A stretch of DNA of 64,000 nt. It comes from Anaerolineae bacterium (lineage in GTDB: Bacteria > Chloroflexota > Anaerolineae > Aggregatilineales > Phototrophicaceae). The translations under genes and the position numbers were made by a program. The DNA lies in assembly GCA_014879665.1 (NCBI GenBank), contig JACSRP010000114.1, positions 1 to 64,000 on the forward strand, given 5' to 3'. Below are positions 27,258-36,181 of the stretch, piece after piece. The notes below the pieces were generated by a model. It saw nothing but the letters and a program-made list of their open reading frames with translations. It was not told the origin of the DNA and searched no databases. How positions within the stretch are numbered: position 1 is the first letter of the stretch; each line of letters begins with the position of its first letter.

Positions 27258-28403
27258 TCAGCGGATAATCTTAGCGATCAGCGTTTCAACTTGCTCCACG
27301 CGCTGATCATACGTGTGATAGGTATAAGCATGGCGCTGCCCGTTTGCGGCAATCGCCTCGCGTTCAGTGTCGTGAGCGAGATAATAGGCGACTTTTTCCT
27401 TCAATTCAGCCTCTGTATTGTACGTTACCAGCGCCGGCTTGCCATCTACTTCTGGAAACCACAGCCGCGTGCCCGGCAGATCGTCAGTAATCTGGAACAC
27501 TTTTGCCCCCGCTGCCTCGAAAAGCCGCAAATTCCCCCCGTAGCGCATGAAATCGCCATGCGTATTCACGCTAATTTTCGCCGCCGAAACGATCCGTTCC
27601 ATCTCTTCGCCCAATGCCTGCCCGCGCACGAAACGGCGCAAACTGGCAGGCACATCATGTACGCTCCAGATGCCGAGATCAAAATCGCTCAGGGCTTCTA
27701 ATGCTTTCACCCGCCGGTTGTATAGGTGATTCGGCACCAGCGTTCCCACAAATGCGATATCGCAGGTGAGTTTTTTTTGCTCTGCTTCAGTCAGCAGGTA
27801 GGGATGATGAAATTCCGGATCACACGCGGAAATAGGCAGGCATTCCATGTGCTTTGCGCCAAGCTCCAGCCATTGAATTCCGTGATAATAATCATTGACC
27901 AGTACCAGATCATAGAGTGGCATCGCCTGACGATCAATGGCCTTTGAAAACACAATCGGAGATGTGCCGGAGGCGTAAACGAGCAGTGCGCCAGTTTCGC
28001 GCTGAATCTGTTTTAGCGTTTCAGGAAAGATAACCGTGTTATCACCCGTCATCCACAGAATGTCGGGATGAAATGCCCGCGTTTTTGCCAGTAGTTCGGC
28101 ATTCCGCTTGCGTAAATCTGGCCGGATTGCCGCCGGAATCCGGTGGTTGATGGCCGCCACCACTTTTGCCGGAGTGATGCCTTCGCTGTGTTTTTCCCGA
28201 TGTGCCGACTCGTTCAGTATTCCGTCCGGCAAATTTCGGTAGAACACATCCAGCGTATATCCGCGCTTACGCATCGCCTTCTCCCAGAAGTGCTGTGACA
28301 TGCTCGGCGGGAACAGCGGCGGGTTTTCCGGTGTTTGCGTCTGCGCCGCGCGCAGCGCTTCCGGGTGATGCAGCGAACTTACGAAGAGAATATGATGTGG
28401 CAT
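27258..28403 (-). CDS. CgeB-like glycosyltransferase (GT-B fold)
   Basis: 381 residues. The C-terminal third carries the hallmark of the CgeB/Glyco_trans_1_2 group: ISVNTHGDFMRYGGNLRLFE, then GAKVFQITDDLPGTRLWF, then the closing helices. Named after a Bacillus spore-crust protein, the family is widespread as surface-glycan glycosyltransferases. No spore genes occur here. First gene of the leftward unit that also contains two methyltransferases and a GT2, so its product is likely a methylated surface saccharide. Confidence 0.87.
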   Translation of the reverse strand: MPHHILFVSSLHHPEALRAAQTQTPENPPLFPPSMSQHFWEKAMRKRGYTLDVFYRNLPDGILNESAHREKHSEGITPAKVVAAINHRIPAAIRPDLRKRNAELLAKTRAFHPDILWMTGDNTVIFPETLKQIQRETGALLVYASGTSPIVFSKAIDRQAMPLYDLVLVNDYYHGIQWLELGAKHMECLPISACDPEFHHPYLLTEAEQKKLTCDIAFVGTLVPNHLYNRRVKALEALSDFDLGIWSVHDVPASLRRFVRGQALGEEMERIVSAAKISVNTHGDFMRYGGNLRLFEAAGAKVFQITDDLPGTRLWFPEVDGKPALVTYNTEAELKEKVAYYLAHDTEREAIAANGQRHAYTYHTYDQRVEQVETLIAKIIR

Positions 28404-28477
28404 AAGAATTTTCGCAGGCTACTTTAGCGTGCCAGATAATTTACGGTTCGGTAACGGCCGTAAACCTGTTATACCGC

Positions 28478-29848
28478 TTAACAGGCCGTCAGTTCCGTCA
28501 GATCAACCAACCACAGCCCGCTGTTTGTGCCAGTAGCTGCAATAGCTATAATGCTGCCATCCGGCGAAAGCCACATGCCAGATCGATCCCCGTCGGCAAG
28601 CGCCAGCGGCACTGATGTCAGATCAACCAGCCTGCCTTCGCCCCGGTTGAAGCATTGTAACCGGTTTTCGCCGTTGACCGGGCGCAATATATAGATATAT
28701 GAAACAACGTCCTCTTCAGCGTCCACAATCGGTATAGGCTGAGGGTAATTCAAGCCCGGCGGCGCGGCCTCGAATAAAAGTTCAAAGAAGCCGTTCGTCA
28801 GTACGTGAATATAGTAACCGGTAATGTCTTCGCCTGCTTCAGTGTCAAATGCCCCCGCAATGATCACCCGCCGTCCATCACGCGATGCGCCGGGCAGGAT
28901 AACCGACGGCGGATTATTGGCTGGCGCCGGGCTGATCGCGAGGCCTTCAGCATTGGCGGTGAAATACAGCACCGGATCGCCAAATGCCCCGAAATAGCGC
29001 GCGATGAAGCGATCATCATCCAGCCACTCAATCGTTTGCAGGGAGCGGTTATTCAGACTGCCGTGAATTTGCCGCTGAAAACGACCATCAGTCGCTGCCG
29101 TGTAAAAACGGTTGACGCGATCCTGATAGACCAGTCGAGTTCCACTTGGCGCGAAAGATAGCCGCGAATTTTGATAGATCAGTGGCTCGCTCAAATCGAG
29201 TATTTCCAGCAGTTCCGGTGTCACCACCTCCGCCGACGCATATGCAACCGCCTGATCGCGCTGGTTCATCCGGTTGTAGCGATGCCACGCCCACTCACTT
29301 TCCATATCCCGCGGGCATCCAACAGCATAATCCAGTGAGCGCGGGCCATTCCAGATCACATCAACCACTTCAGCTTCGCTAATGCGTGTGATGCCCGCGA
29401 TTTCTGCAGCGGTTTCCTCAATGGATACTTGCTGCCCCTCAGCGGCCACTTGAACAGTCTCAATTTCGAGTCCAGCTTCATATAATTCCAGCGGAATATA
29501 GAATCGCTGGGCGCGTGCAGGCAGCAGCACATAATCGGGCAGCAGCCCCGCGTCGCAAATATCCACTAGATACCCGTAACCTTCGCCGATTTGCTCGCCC
29601 TCAGCATCAAAGACCTGCGCCGAAAGGGATATATTGGCATAGGGTAATTCGCTGTTATTTAGAACCTCACCAACCGCAACCTGAATATTTTGCCCGTAAA
29701 TATCCTGCTGTTCATGCGAGGTGATATTGATCGCCTGCAAGCCCTCAGGCAGTGGTTCCGGCGCCGCTTCCTGTGCCATGACCGCATAGCTCATGAGTAG
29801 CATCAGGAATAAATACGGCAAGCCACGAAGAGTATTCAAAGATCTCAT
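28478..29848 (-). CDS. secreted FxLYD-domain / propeller-like protein
   Basis: About 456 residues. A signal peptide (RGLPYLFLMLLMSYAVMAQE) is followed by a domain near residues 38-140 of the FxLYD type (VGEVLNNSELPYANISLSAQVFD). The rest has WD40/PD40-like strands such as LSFAPSGTRLVYQD and GMWLSPDGSIIAIAA, suggesting a beta-propeller outside the membrane. Substrate or ligand unknown. The ORF track uses GTG at 29857; I chose ATG 29848, which gives a more regular signal peptide. It follows the C39-like protease gene closely, so the two are probably co-transcribed. Confidence 0.78.
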   Translation of the reverse strand: MRSLNTLRGLPYLFLMLLMSYAVMAQEAAPEPLPEGLQAINITSHEQQDIYGQNIQVAVGEVLNNSELPYANISLSAQVFDAEGEQIGEGYGYLVDICDAGLLPDYVLLPARAQRFYIPLELYEAGLEIETVQVAAEGQQVSIEETAAEIAGITRISEAEVVDVIWNGPRSLDYAVGCPRDMESEWAWHRYNRMNQRDQAVAYASAEVVTPELLEILDLSEPLIYQNSRLSFAPSGTRLVYQDRVNRFYTAATDGRFQRQIHGSLNNRSLQTIEWLDDDRFIARYFGAFGDPVLYFTANAEGLAISPAPANNPPSVILPGASRDGRRVIIAGAFDTEAGEDITGYYIHVLTNGFFELLFEAAPPGLNYPQPIPIVDAEEDVVSYIYILRPVNGENRLQCFNRGEGRLVDLTSVPLALADGDRSGMWLSPDGSIIAIAATGTNSGLWLVDLTELTAC

Positions 29849-29866
29849 GCTGCTCACTTATCGGTA

Positions 29867-30973
29867 TTATGGGGCTGGCGTGCCCATAGCTTCACGTATC
29901 CGCGCCAATGCTTCGACGGCGTCGGGATAGCTCGTATTACGAAAAACGGCAACCTCAAGGTTGGCTTCCGCGCGCTGCATGTCCCCCATGCCTTCGGCGG
30001 CCATCGCCACATAGTAATAGGCTTCTTCCACACCGGGCGTTGTGCTGATTACCCGCGCGGCTTCTGCGATCACATCCTCATAGCGCCCCACACGCAGAAA
30101 TGCTTCCAACGGCCCGTACTGATACCACAGCATGCGCCACGGCAGCCCGTTGGCAATCGCCGTATCGAACGCTTCGGCAGCTTCTTCGTTACGATTCAGC
30201 AGCAGCAGCGCCGTGCCGATATTGAACCATGTGAAACTGTCTTCTTGAGGAGTGTTTAGCTCAGCCTGCGAAAGTTCCAGTGCTGTTTCGGCATTAGCCG
30301 CCACATCCCACTGGTTGCCCATCACCTGCTGAAGCAGAACTTCCTGCTCTGGGCGATAAAGTATCAGAAAGTCGCGGTTGAACGGCTTCCACCGTTCATC
30401 AATGTCTGCATAAGGGATCGGACGGCCAGTATTGTCCGGCCCGTTGCCCAACAGCGAGTCAAATGTGAGCAGTACACCCTGAGCATCGTCATAGCCCATG
30501 ACCACCCGATTATGACCCATCCAATCATTGAAGCCGCCCGGGCCGTCGTAGTAAGAGTTCTCAATCAGCACCGGAAAACCCGCCGCGACCAGCCGCTTCA
30601 ACAGGTCAAGCGTCCCACCGATGCGTTCGATGCCCTCCAACCCGTAGCCATTCGCAAACCGGATCATCTCGTCAAGCCGTACCGCCACATCTTCAGCATG
30701 GGGGTTCAACCCGTGAATCGTATCTGTATACGTACCGCCCCAGTCGTAATACGATAACTGAATGCTCAAAGCCGCCGCTGAGCAGCGATTTACATCCTGA
30801 TAAACTGGCGTCAGCCCTTCCAGTCGCACCAGCGGGGGTAGGGTGTCCAGCGCAGCAATTGAAATAGATTCAGGAGTGCTTTCCGGCGTCGTTTCTGCAT
30901 CCTGCGCAAGGGTGAGATGGCTTGTGACCAGCGCGCATAGCAGGCCAGCGGCGAAAAGGATTCTCAATTTCAT
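29867..30973 (-). CDS. secreted C39-like cysteine protease with TPR region
   Basis: 368 residues. A signal peptide (1-23, ending LAQD) and a Thr/Pro/Glu/Ser linker lead into a papain-like Peptidase_C39_2 domain. It has Cys64 in NRCSAAAL, His154 in WMGHNRVVMGYD and Asp172 in LTFDS as the plausible triad. Residues about 235-360 contain TPR-like repeats (FNIGTALLLLNRNEEAAEAF; YYYVAMAAEGMGDMQRAEANL). Likely an extracytoplasmic protease or peptide-binding protein; the substrate is unknown. Upstream of the FxLYD protein in one leftward unit. Confidence 0.85.
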   Translation of the reverse strand: MKLRILFAAGLLCALVTSHLTLAQDAETTPESTPESISIAALDTLPPLVRLEGLTPVYQDVNRCSAAALSIQLSYYDWGGTYTDTIHGLNPHAEDVAVRLDEMIRFANGYGLEGIERIGGTLDLLKRLVAAGFPVLIENSYYDGPGGFNDWMGHNRVVMGYDDAQGVLLTFDSLLGNGPDNTGRPIPYADIDERWKPFNRDFLILYRPEQEVLLQQVMGNQWDVAANAETALELSQAELNTPQEDSFTWFNIGTALLLLNRNEEAAEAFDTAIANGLPWRMLWYQYGPLEAFLRVGRYEDVIAEAARVISTTPGVEEAYYYVAMAAEGMGDMQRAEANLEVAVFRNTSYPDAVEALARIREAMGTPAP

Positions 30974-31091
30974 AGGTTATTTCACCAGATTGCAGAACAG
31001 CATTTCGTAGGATAACCGGAGTGAATTTTATCGTAAAAGATGATAGCAAGATGAGAATAGAGGGAAATCGTCGGCGGGACGTATGTACTGT

Positions 31092-31103
31092 ATACTTAAG
31101 TAT
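31092..31103. repeat. 12-bp palindrome in the divergent region
   Basis: ATACTTAAGTAT lies in the 233-base gap between the leftward C39-like gene and the rightward FHA-receiver gene, where promoters for both must lie. It could be an operator; no firm promoter boxes were identified. Confidence 0.3.
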
Positions 31104-31206
31104 CGCGTTTCTATTTAAATCTCTGTATGCACGAAACCGTGAAAACAGTGTAAGGTTATACGTAAATAGACGCAAAGTTTAACTGTTCAGCTAACAAGGT
31201 TTCTTG

Positions 31207-32097
31207 ATGATGCCCGAAGGCGCTCTCAATCACACTGGCAACATCGGCACCAGACATCTCAAAATGAGCGTTCCGGCAGATAAGCGGGTTGGGGTCACTG
31301 GCCCACTAGATCGCAAACTGCCATATGTCATTGAATTACGGGTCGTGGGTACGGCTTCCACTATTCAAAAGCAGGTTCAGACCGAAATGGTTTTGGGACG
31401 GCTGGATACAGAGAAGAAAATTACCCCCGAAATCGATCTTTCGCCCTATGATGGTTTCCAGACCGGCGTTTCCCGCAAACATGCCATCATTCTTGTGCGT
31501 GATGAACGGCTGTTTCTCAAAGATTTGAACAGCACGAACGGCACGCGCTTAAACGGCCTGATTTGTGAACCAGATAAGGAGTACCGCCTGCGCCATGGCG
31601 ATGAGATCTTGCTTGGTCGCCTGCGCTTGCAGCTCTTGTTCGCGGTCACCCCTATGGTTGAAGGCGGCACGCCGCTTCATGGCACGCTTGAACCAGTGAA
31701 TATCCCCCGTGTGGGCAAAGGCCAGCATATTCTGGTGGTTGAAGACGATAAAGAAGTTGGCTCAGTCTTTCGCATGGCATTGGAGTTGGGTGGCTACAAA
31801 GTGACGCTGGTGGATACTGTCACCAAGGCGCTCAACATCGTTTTCCAGATCATGCCGGATGCAATCGTGATGGATTTAATGCTCCCGGACATGAATGGCA
31901 TTGACCTGCTGCATTATCTGAAGAAGCAAACTATCCCCCGCCGCATCCCGATTCTCGTGGTCAGCGGCGCAACCGGCGGCTTCCAGATGAATCAGGCATT
32001 AGAGGCCGGCGCAGAGCGCTTTTTGGGCAAGCCTATCGCCGTAGATAAGCTGGTTGGCGCGGTTTCAGAAGTATTGAAACTGAACGTTGCTACCTGA
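31207..32097 (+). CDS. FHA domain fused to a response-regulator receiver
   Basis: 296 residues with no membrane helix. An FHA phosphopeptide-binding domain (about 55-150) shows SRKHAIILV and LKDLNSTNGTRLNG. A receiver domain (about 175-295) shows ILVVEDD, phospho-acceptor Asp223 in VMDLMLPDMNG, the conserved Ser in VVSGA, and Lys in LGKPI. The protein thus reads Ser/Thr phosphorylation and Asp phosphorylation, joining the two signalling systems, but has no DNA-binding or enzymatic output domain. I chose the first ATG (31207), with AAGG upstream. The kinase-like protein at 13637 is a conceivable but unproven partner. Confidence 0.93.
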   Translation: MMPEGALNHTGNIGTRHLKMSVPADKRVGVTGPLDRKLPYVIELRVVGTASTIQKQVQTEMVLGRLDTEKKITPEIDLSPYDGFQTGVSRKHAIILVRDERLFLKDLNSTNGTRLNGLICEPDKEYRLRHGDEILLGRLRLQLLFAVTPMVEGGTPLHGTLEPVNIPRVGKGQHILVVEDDKEVGSVFRMALELGGYKVTLVDTVTKALNIVFQIMPDAIVMDLMLPDMNGIDLLHYLKKQTIPRRIPILVVSGATGGFQMNQALEAGAERFLGKPIAVDKLVGAVSEVLKLNVAT

Positions 32098-32114
32098 GAA
32101 TATAGAGAAAAACT

Positions 32115-32140
32115 AAAAGCAGCCGCCCGGCTGCTTTTTT
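32115..32140 (+). terminator. Rho-independent terminator after the FHA-receiver gene
   Basis: AAAAGCAGCC-gccc-GGCTGCTTTT forms a 10-bp stem with a four-base loop ending in a run of six Ts, 17 bases past the stop. Confidence 0.95.
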
Positions 32141-32228
32141 ATTGCCGAATTGTCATTTTCACAACTTCTAAAACGCCACTTTATTCCCCGCATGTGCGCC
32201 CGAATCGTAGAATTATGGATTTGTTCCA

Positions 32229-32234
32229 TATAAT
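32229..32234 (+). promoter_or_regulatory. putative -10 box of the LuxR-family regulator
   Basis: TATAAT lies 42 bases upstream of the ATG at 32277. The -35 region at 17 bases is weak (CGTAGA), so this promoter may need an activator. Confidence 0.35.
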
Positions 32235-32276
32235 GTAATGGTAAGAATCATTGTTTGAGTTCTGGAAGCTGCGTGG

Positions 32277-34847
32277 ATGACTACCCCGACACACCTTACC
32301 GCATTAATCGGTAGAGATTCTGAGCTTGCTGAAATTGCTCATCTGCTTGGTATGCCTGAGTGCCGCCTGATCACCCTCACGGGCTCGGGCGGTATTGGCA
32401 AAACCCGCCTTGCGCTGGAAGCCATTCATCAAAACGCATTGCCCGATGGCGCATATTTCGTCCCGCTGCAATCGTATTCGTCCGCAGACGCGATTGTGCC
32501 AGCTATTGCAGATGAGCTGAAATTTGTGTTTTTCGGAGAACACGACGCTAGGACCCAGTTGTTGTATTACTTACGTGAAAAACAACTACTGTTGGTGCTG
32601 GATAATTTCGAACACTTACTCGATGGCGCTGATTTTCTGCCTGAAATTCTGGATGCTGCGCCGGGTATCAAAATATTAGTGACATCACGCGAACGCCTGA
32701 ACCTGCTTGAAGAGTGGGTATTGGATATTCGCGGTTTACGCTTTCCAGAACAGGAGCCGAACCAACCGCTCAGCAGCTATTCTTCTGTACTGCTGTTCAC
32801 ACAAAGCGCAAGGCGTGCGGGATACATGCCGCAGGAAAAAGATGCTGCCGCCATCATTCGCATTTGCCAATCTTTAGAAGGTGTTCCGCTGGCGATTGAG
32901 CTTGCCGCTGGTTGGGCGCGCGCCATGCCCTGCCAGCAGATTGCCGATGAGATTGAACATAACCTTGATATTTTGAGCAGCAATTTGCGCAACATGCCTG
33001 AACGTCACCGCAGTATGCGTGCCGCTTTTGATCACTCGTGGACGCTGCTTTCAGATGACGAGAAAAATGCATTCATGAAATTATCAGTGTTTCGTGGTGG
33101 TTTTACGCGGGAAGCTGCCGAAGCAGTTGCCAGCGCTTCACTGCCTGTACTGGTTTCGCTGGTGAATAAGTCGCTGGCGCGTGTGACTATGAATGGGCGC
33201 TATGATCTTCATGAACTGCTGCGGCAATTTGGGGCAGAGCAGCTTGAGGGAGCAGGCGTTATGGCACTCACGCAGGATGGCCACAACGCCTATTACGCCG
33301 ATTTTATTGCTGAACGCGAAAGTGACCTGAAGGGACGCAGGCAGCTTGAAGCAGTGGCTGAAATCAATGCTGACTTCGAGAATATAAGAACCGCGTGGAA
33401 CCAACAAGCCGCGCGTCGACAAGAAGAATTTATTGCAAAAATGATTGAAGGGCTTCATGTATTTGGCTGGATCAGCCATCAAGAAGAGAAGCGCTATCTA
33501 TTATTCAGAGATGCTGAACCTTACTTTGCGCCGATACAAGATGAACCCGACAGTCAATTATGGGGACGACTATTGGCACGTGCATGGGATGAAAGAATCC
33601 CGGGTGACTTTACAGCTCAGATTGAGCGCGCGCTTCAGATTGCGCGCCAGTATGGCGATCATGGAGAAATTGGTTACTGTCTATGGGCATTGGGTTGGTG
33701 TGAAGCTGCAGATTCTGATATTTCACGAGCATTGCTGGAGCAAAGCCTGATTTACTTTCGACAGGCACAAGATCGTTTCGCCACAGCATGGGTTCTGATT
33801 GATCTTGCGGGGCTTAACTACCCCGGTTCATGGGAAGATAGGAAAAGATACGGCGAAGAAAGCCTTCAATTGAACCGCGAAATAGGCAGTCGTATTGGCA
33901 TCGCATATTCCTTGTACATCGCTGCACTTTCGAAAATACGTGAAGGGAATTTTGCAGAGGCCGAAAAATTGTGGCTAGAAAGGATCGCAGTAGCAAGGGA
34001 GTCCGCTAATCGCGCGCTTGAGGCTGCGAGCCTAATTTATCTTTGTGAGAAGAATTATCTTATTCAGGGTGAGATAGGGAAGGCGCGCGCGGCTGTTGAA
34101 GAAGCGCTGCAAATATTTTACGTGATAGACTTCGGGCTTTATCGAGGCTTGGCATTAGCTTCTCTTGGTCTTTTAGAGTGTGTGGATGAACATTACGAGC
34201 AGGGTTTGGCTTTGTTTAGGCAGGCTGCAAGCCATAATACTGTTACCTATAAATGGATCCCTGATTTTATCTCGTGGGGATTGGCAATTGCGGCATGTGG
34301 TCGGGGGGATTATGAGGCGGCCAGAGGCTATTTCCCGGCAGCATACAGGTATTATGAGAATGTATTTGGGAAACTTGGTATGCTGGTATGCTTGCCCGTA
34401 CCCGCCATCCTTCATGCTCATTCAGGCAACCCGACCCGCGCGGTTGAACTGCTGGCTTTAGCCTACACCCATCCCCTAAACGCCAGCGGTTGGATGAAAA
34501 AATGGCCGCTGCTCACCCGCTTGAAAGCCGAACTTGAAGAGACACTGGGCAAAGAGGGTTATGCCGCCGTATGGGAGCGTGGCAAGCGGCTGGATGCTGA
34601 AACCATGATGACAGGGTTGCTGGCTGAATTGGAAAAGCCTTCAGGTAATGCGCAGCTCCTGAACAGCGATTTACTCAGCAATCGCGAGCAGGAAATCGTT
34701 CGGCTTGCTGTAAATGGATTATCCAACCGTGAAATCGCGGATAAGCTTTTCCTGAGTCTTGAGACCATTCGCTGGTATCTGAAAGAGATTTACAGCAAAC
34801 TTGATATACACAGCAGGGAAGAATTGATTAGTCGTTTCGGGTTATGA
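32277..34847 (+). CDS. large ATP-binding LuxR-family transcriptional regulator
   Basis: 856 residues. An NB-ARC-like ATPase module carries a Walker A GSGGIGKTRLA and a Walker B LLLVLDNFEHLL, followed by GVPLAIELAAGWA. A middle of about 450 residues has TPR-like helices (for example FRQAQDRFATAWVLIDLAGL). The C-terminal LuxR helix-turn-helix reads LSNREQEIVRLAVNGLSNRE. This is the LAL/MalT-like architecture, in which ligand and ATP binding drive DNA binding. Targets and ligand are unknown. It follows a strong terminator, so it is transcribed independently. Confidence 0.94.
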   Translation: MTTPTHLTALIGRDSELAEIAHLLGMPECRLITLTGSGGIGKTRLALEAIHQNALPDGAYFVPLQSYSSADAIVPAIADELKFVFFGEHDARTQLLYYLREKQLLLVLDNFEHLLDGADFLPEILDAAPGIKILVTSRERLNLLEEWVLDIRGLRFPEQEPNQPLSSYSSVLLFTQSARRAGYMPQEKDAAAIIRICQSLEGVPLAIELAAGWARAMPCQQIADEIEHNLDILSSNLRNMPERHRSMRAAFDHSWTLLSDDEKNAFMKLSVFRGGFTREAAEAVASASLPVLVSLVNKSLARVTMNGRYDLHELLRQFGAEQLEGAGVMALTQDGHNAYYADFIAERESDLKGRRQLEAVAEINADFENIRTAWNQQAARRQEEFIAKMIEGLHVFGWISHQEEKRYLLFRDAEPYFAPIQDEPDSQLWGRLLARAWDERIPGDFTAQIERALQIARQYGDHGEIGYCLWALGWCEAADSDISRALLEQSLIYFRQAQDRFATAWVLIDLAGLNYPGSWEDRKRYGEESLQLNREIGSRIGIAYSLYIAALSKIREGNFAEAEKLWLERIAVARESANRALEAASLIYLCEKNYLIQGEIGKARAAVEEALQIFYVIDFGLYRGLALASLGLLECVDEHYEQGLALFRQAASHNTVTYKWIPDFISWGLAIAACGRGDYEAARGYFPAAYRYYENVFGKLGMLVCLPVPAILHAHSGNPTRAVELLALAYTHPLNASGWMKKWPLLTRLKAELEETLGKEGYAAVWERGKRLDAETMMTGLLAELEKPSGNAQLLNSDLLSNREQEIVRLAVNGLSNREIADKLFLSLETIRWYLKEIYSKLDIHSREELISRFGL

Positions 34848-34921
34848 ATACTCATGTGATGCTTATCACAATCGTCTATGATCCGCCTAATTAAGCGATG
34901 TAGAGAAGATGGATAAGACAG

Positions 34922-35416
34922 ATGACCCAGACACAGGCACAAACAGAACGCAAAATGCTGGTTGGCGCTGGCGAAACTGCACCGGATTTTGCGCTCAAAG
35001 ATCAGGAAGGTAAGACCACCCGCTTGAGCGATTTTCACGGTAAAACACTGGTGTTGTATTTTTATCCACAATCGTTCACGGGTGGTTGCACCAAAGAAGC
35101 CTGCCAGTTCCGCGATAGCTATGAAGATTTCAAACAGGTGGGCGCAGAGGTGATTGGCGTCAGCAGCGATTCCGTAGAAACCCAAAATGAGTTCGCATCT
35201 CAATACAAACTACCATTTGTTTTGCTGAGTGATCCCGGTGATGAAGTTGGCAAAATGTATGGCGTGAAAAATAAGCTGATCGTTTTTAAGGGCAGGGCGA
35301 CCTTTATTATTGATTCCGAAGGGATTGTCCGCCATTCTTTTGAGAGTATCAATTACAACGCGCATATGGCTGAAGCCTTGCGTATTGTCAGGAAATTAGC
35401 CGCTAAAGGCGGTTGA
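34922..35416 (+). CDS. bcp: thioredoxin-dependent peroxiredoxin, Bcp/PrxQ type
   Basis: 164 residues of the PrxQ group. The peroxidatic Cys lies in YPQSFTGGCTKEACQFRD; the Px3Tx2C pattern is kept although the usual TPGC reads TGGC. The resolving Cys is five residues later, as in atypical two-Cys members. It reduces hydrogen peroxide and organic peroxides using thioredoxin. The N-terminus has a short Gln/Thr-rich extension before the fold. It ends about 70 bases before the promoter of the ribosomal cluster. Confidence 0.96.
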   Translation: MTQTQAQTERKMLVGAGETAPDFALKDQEGKTTRLSDFHGKTLVLYFYPQSFTGGCTKEACQFRDSYEDFKQVGAEVIGVSSDSVETQNEFASQYKLPFVLLSDPGDEVGKMYGVKNKLIVFKGRATFIIDSEGIVRHSFESINYNAHMAEALRIVRKLAAKGG

Positions 35417-35485
35417 TCCCCTGTTTCAATCTTTTGGGTAATTTATACGAATCTTGAAAATTACGATTCTATAGGCCTCCTACCC

Positions 35486-35514
35486 TTGACGTAGAGTAAT
35501 CCCTCCTGTAGTAT
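35486..35514 (+). promoter_or_regulatory. promoter of the str/S10 ribosomal cluster
   Basis: TTGACG (35486-35491) and TAGTAT (35509-35514) are separated by 17 bases; the -35 box matches 5 of 6. It lies about 210 bases upstream of rpsL, directly after the peroxiredoxin gene. Confidence 0.75.
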
Positions 35515-35629
35515 TTTCCGACGCATAGCCAGCACAGTAATCCTCTACGGAGGCAAGGCGGTGCTGAACTGAGCGAGGTGGCGATAGCGTTCCGCACGGC
35601 GGATTGGCTCGTCACGGTCAGCATCATAT

Positions 35630-35663
35630 GGCGTTCCTTCGCATAATCGAAGTGCGCCTTTTT
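35630..35663 (+). promoter_or_regulatory. attenuator-like hairpin with T5 tract in the rpsL leader
   Basis: GGCG-ttc-CTTCG-cataat-CGAAG-tg-CGCC is followed by TTTTT. It has the form of a Rho-independent terminator but sits between the promoter and the first gene of an essential operon, so it must be read through at least part of the time. That is the arrangement of an attenuator. The alternative antiterminator pairing was not determined. Confidence 0.5.
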
Positions 35664-35722
35664 GCATGCCTGTACCGAGAGACCGCGAAAGATTTTGCGA
35701 GCAGCGTTGTTTGGAGAAGTTT

Positions 35723-36169
35723 ATGCCAACCATTAATCAGTTGGTGCGCAAGGGTCGCAAGGCGAAAAAGAGCAAAAGTAAATCGCCGGCGCTTCAGTAT
35801 TCGCTGAACGTCTATGACCAGAAACGTACCCGCACTAGGAAGGGTTCGCCGCAGAAACGCGGCGTGTGCACCGTCGTTAAGACGATGACCCCCAAGAAAC
35901 CGAATTCGGCGCTGCGTAAAGTGGCGCGTGTGCGTTTGTCCAACCAGATCGAAGTGACAGCGTACATCCCCGGTGAGGGGCACAGCCTTCAAGAACATAG
36001 CGTGGTGTTGGTGCGCGGCGGTCGTGTTAAAGACCTTCCCGGTGTTCGCTACCACATCGTGCGCGGCACGCTGGATACCGATGGCGTGAAGAATCGTATG
36101 CAGTCTCGCAGCAAGTATGGCGCTAAAGTGCCTAAGGCAGGCGCTCCTGCTGCCAAAGGTAAGAGGTAA
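35723..36169 (+). CDS. rpsL: 30S ribosomal protein S12
   Basis: Decoding-centre protein. It has [20 protein letters not shown] at the start, [12 protein letters not shown] and the [17 protein letters not shown] segment that contacts the A site. At 148 residues it is longer than the usual 124 or so, mainly because of an insertion around [14 protein letters not shown] before GSPQKRG and a basic Ala/Lys tail. The ORF track starts 19 codons upstream; the ATG at 35723 is chosen for GGAG seven bases before it and the conserved MPTINQL start. First gene of the cluster. Confidence 0.98.
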   Translation: MPTINQLVRKGRKAKKSKSKSPALQYSLNVYDQKRTRTRKGSPQKRGVCTVVKTMTPKKPNSALRKVARVRLSNQIEVTAYIPGEGHSLQEHSVVLVRGGRVKDLPGVRYHIVRGTLDTDGVKNRMQSRSKYGAKVPKAGAPAAKGKR

Positions 36170-36181
36170 AGGTAGAGACCA

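Larger units (their letters stand above)
35417..35722 (+). other. leader region of the rpsL ribosomal operon
   Basis: A 306-base gap without a gene. It contains the promoter at 35486-35514, about 200 bases of GC-rich, foldable leader, and an attenuator-like hairpin at 35630-35663, 60 bases before the rpsL ATG. A long transcribed leader before r-protein genes commonly carries autoregulatory binding sites; which protein would bind here is unknown. Confidence 0.7.

Noticed and set aside
32277-34847. Possible horizontal transfer of the LuxR-family regulator because its middle part looks more AT-rich
   Set aside because: The composition change is mild by eye and no mobile-element features flank the gene; not supportable without computation.
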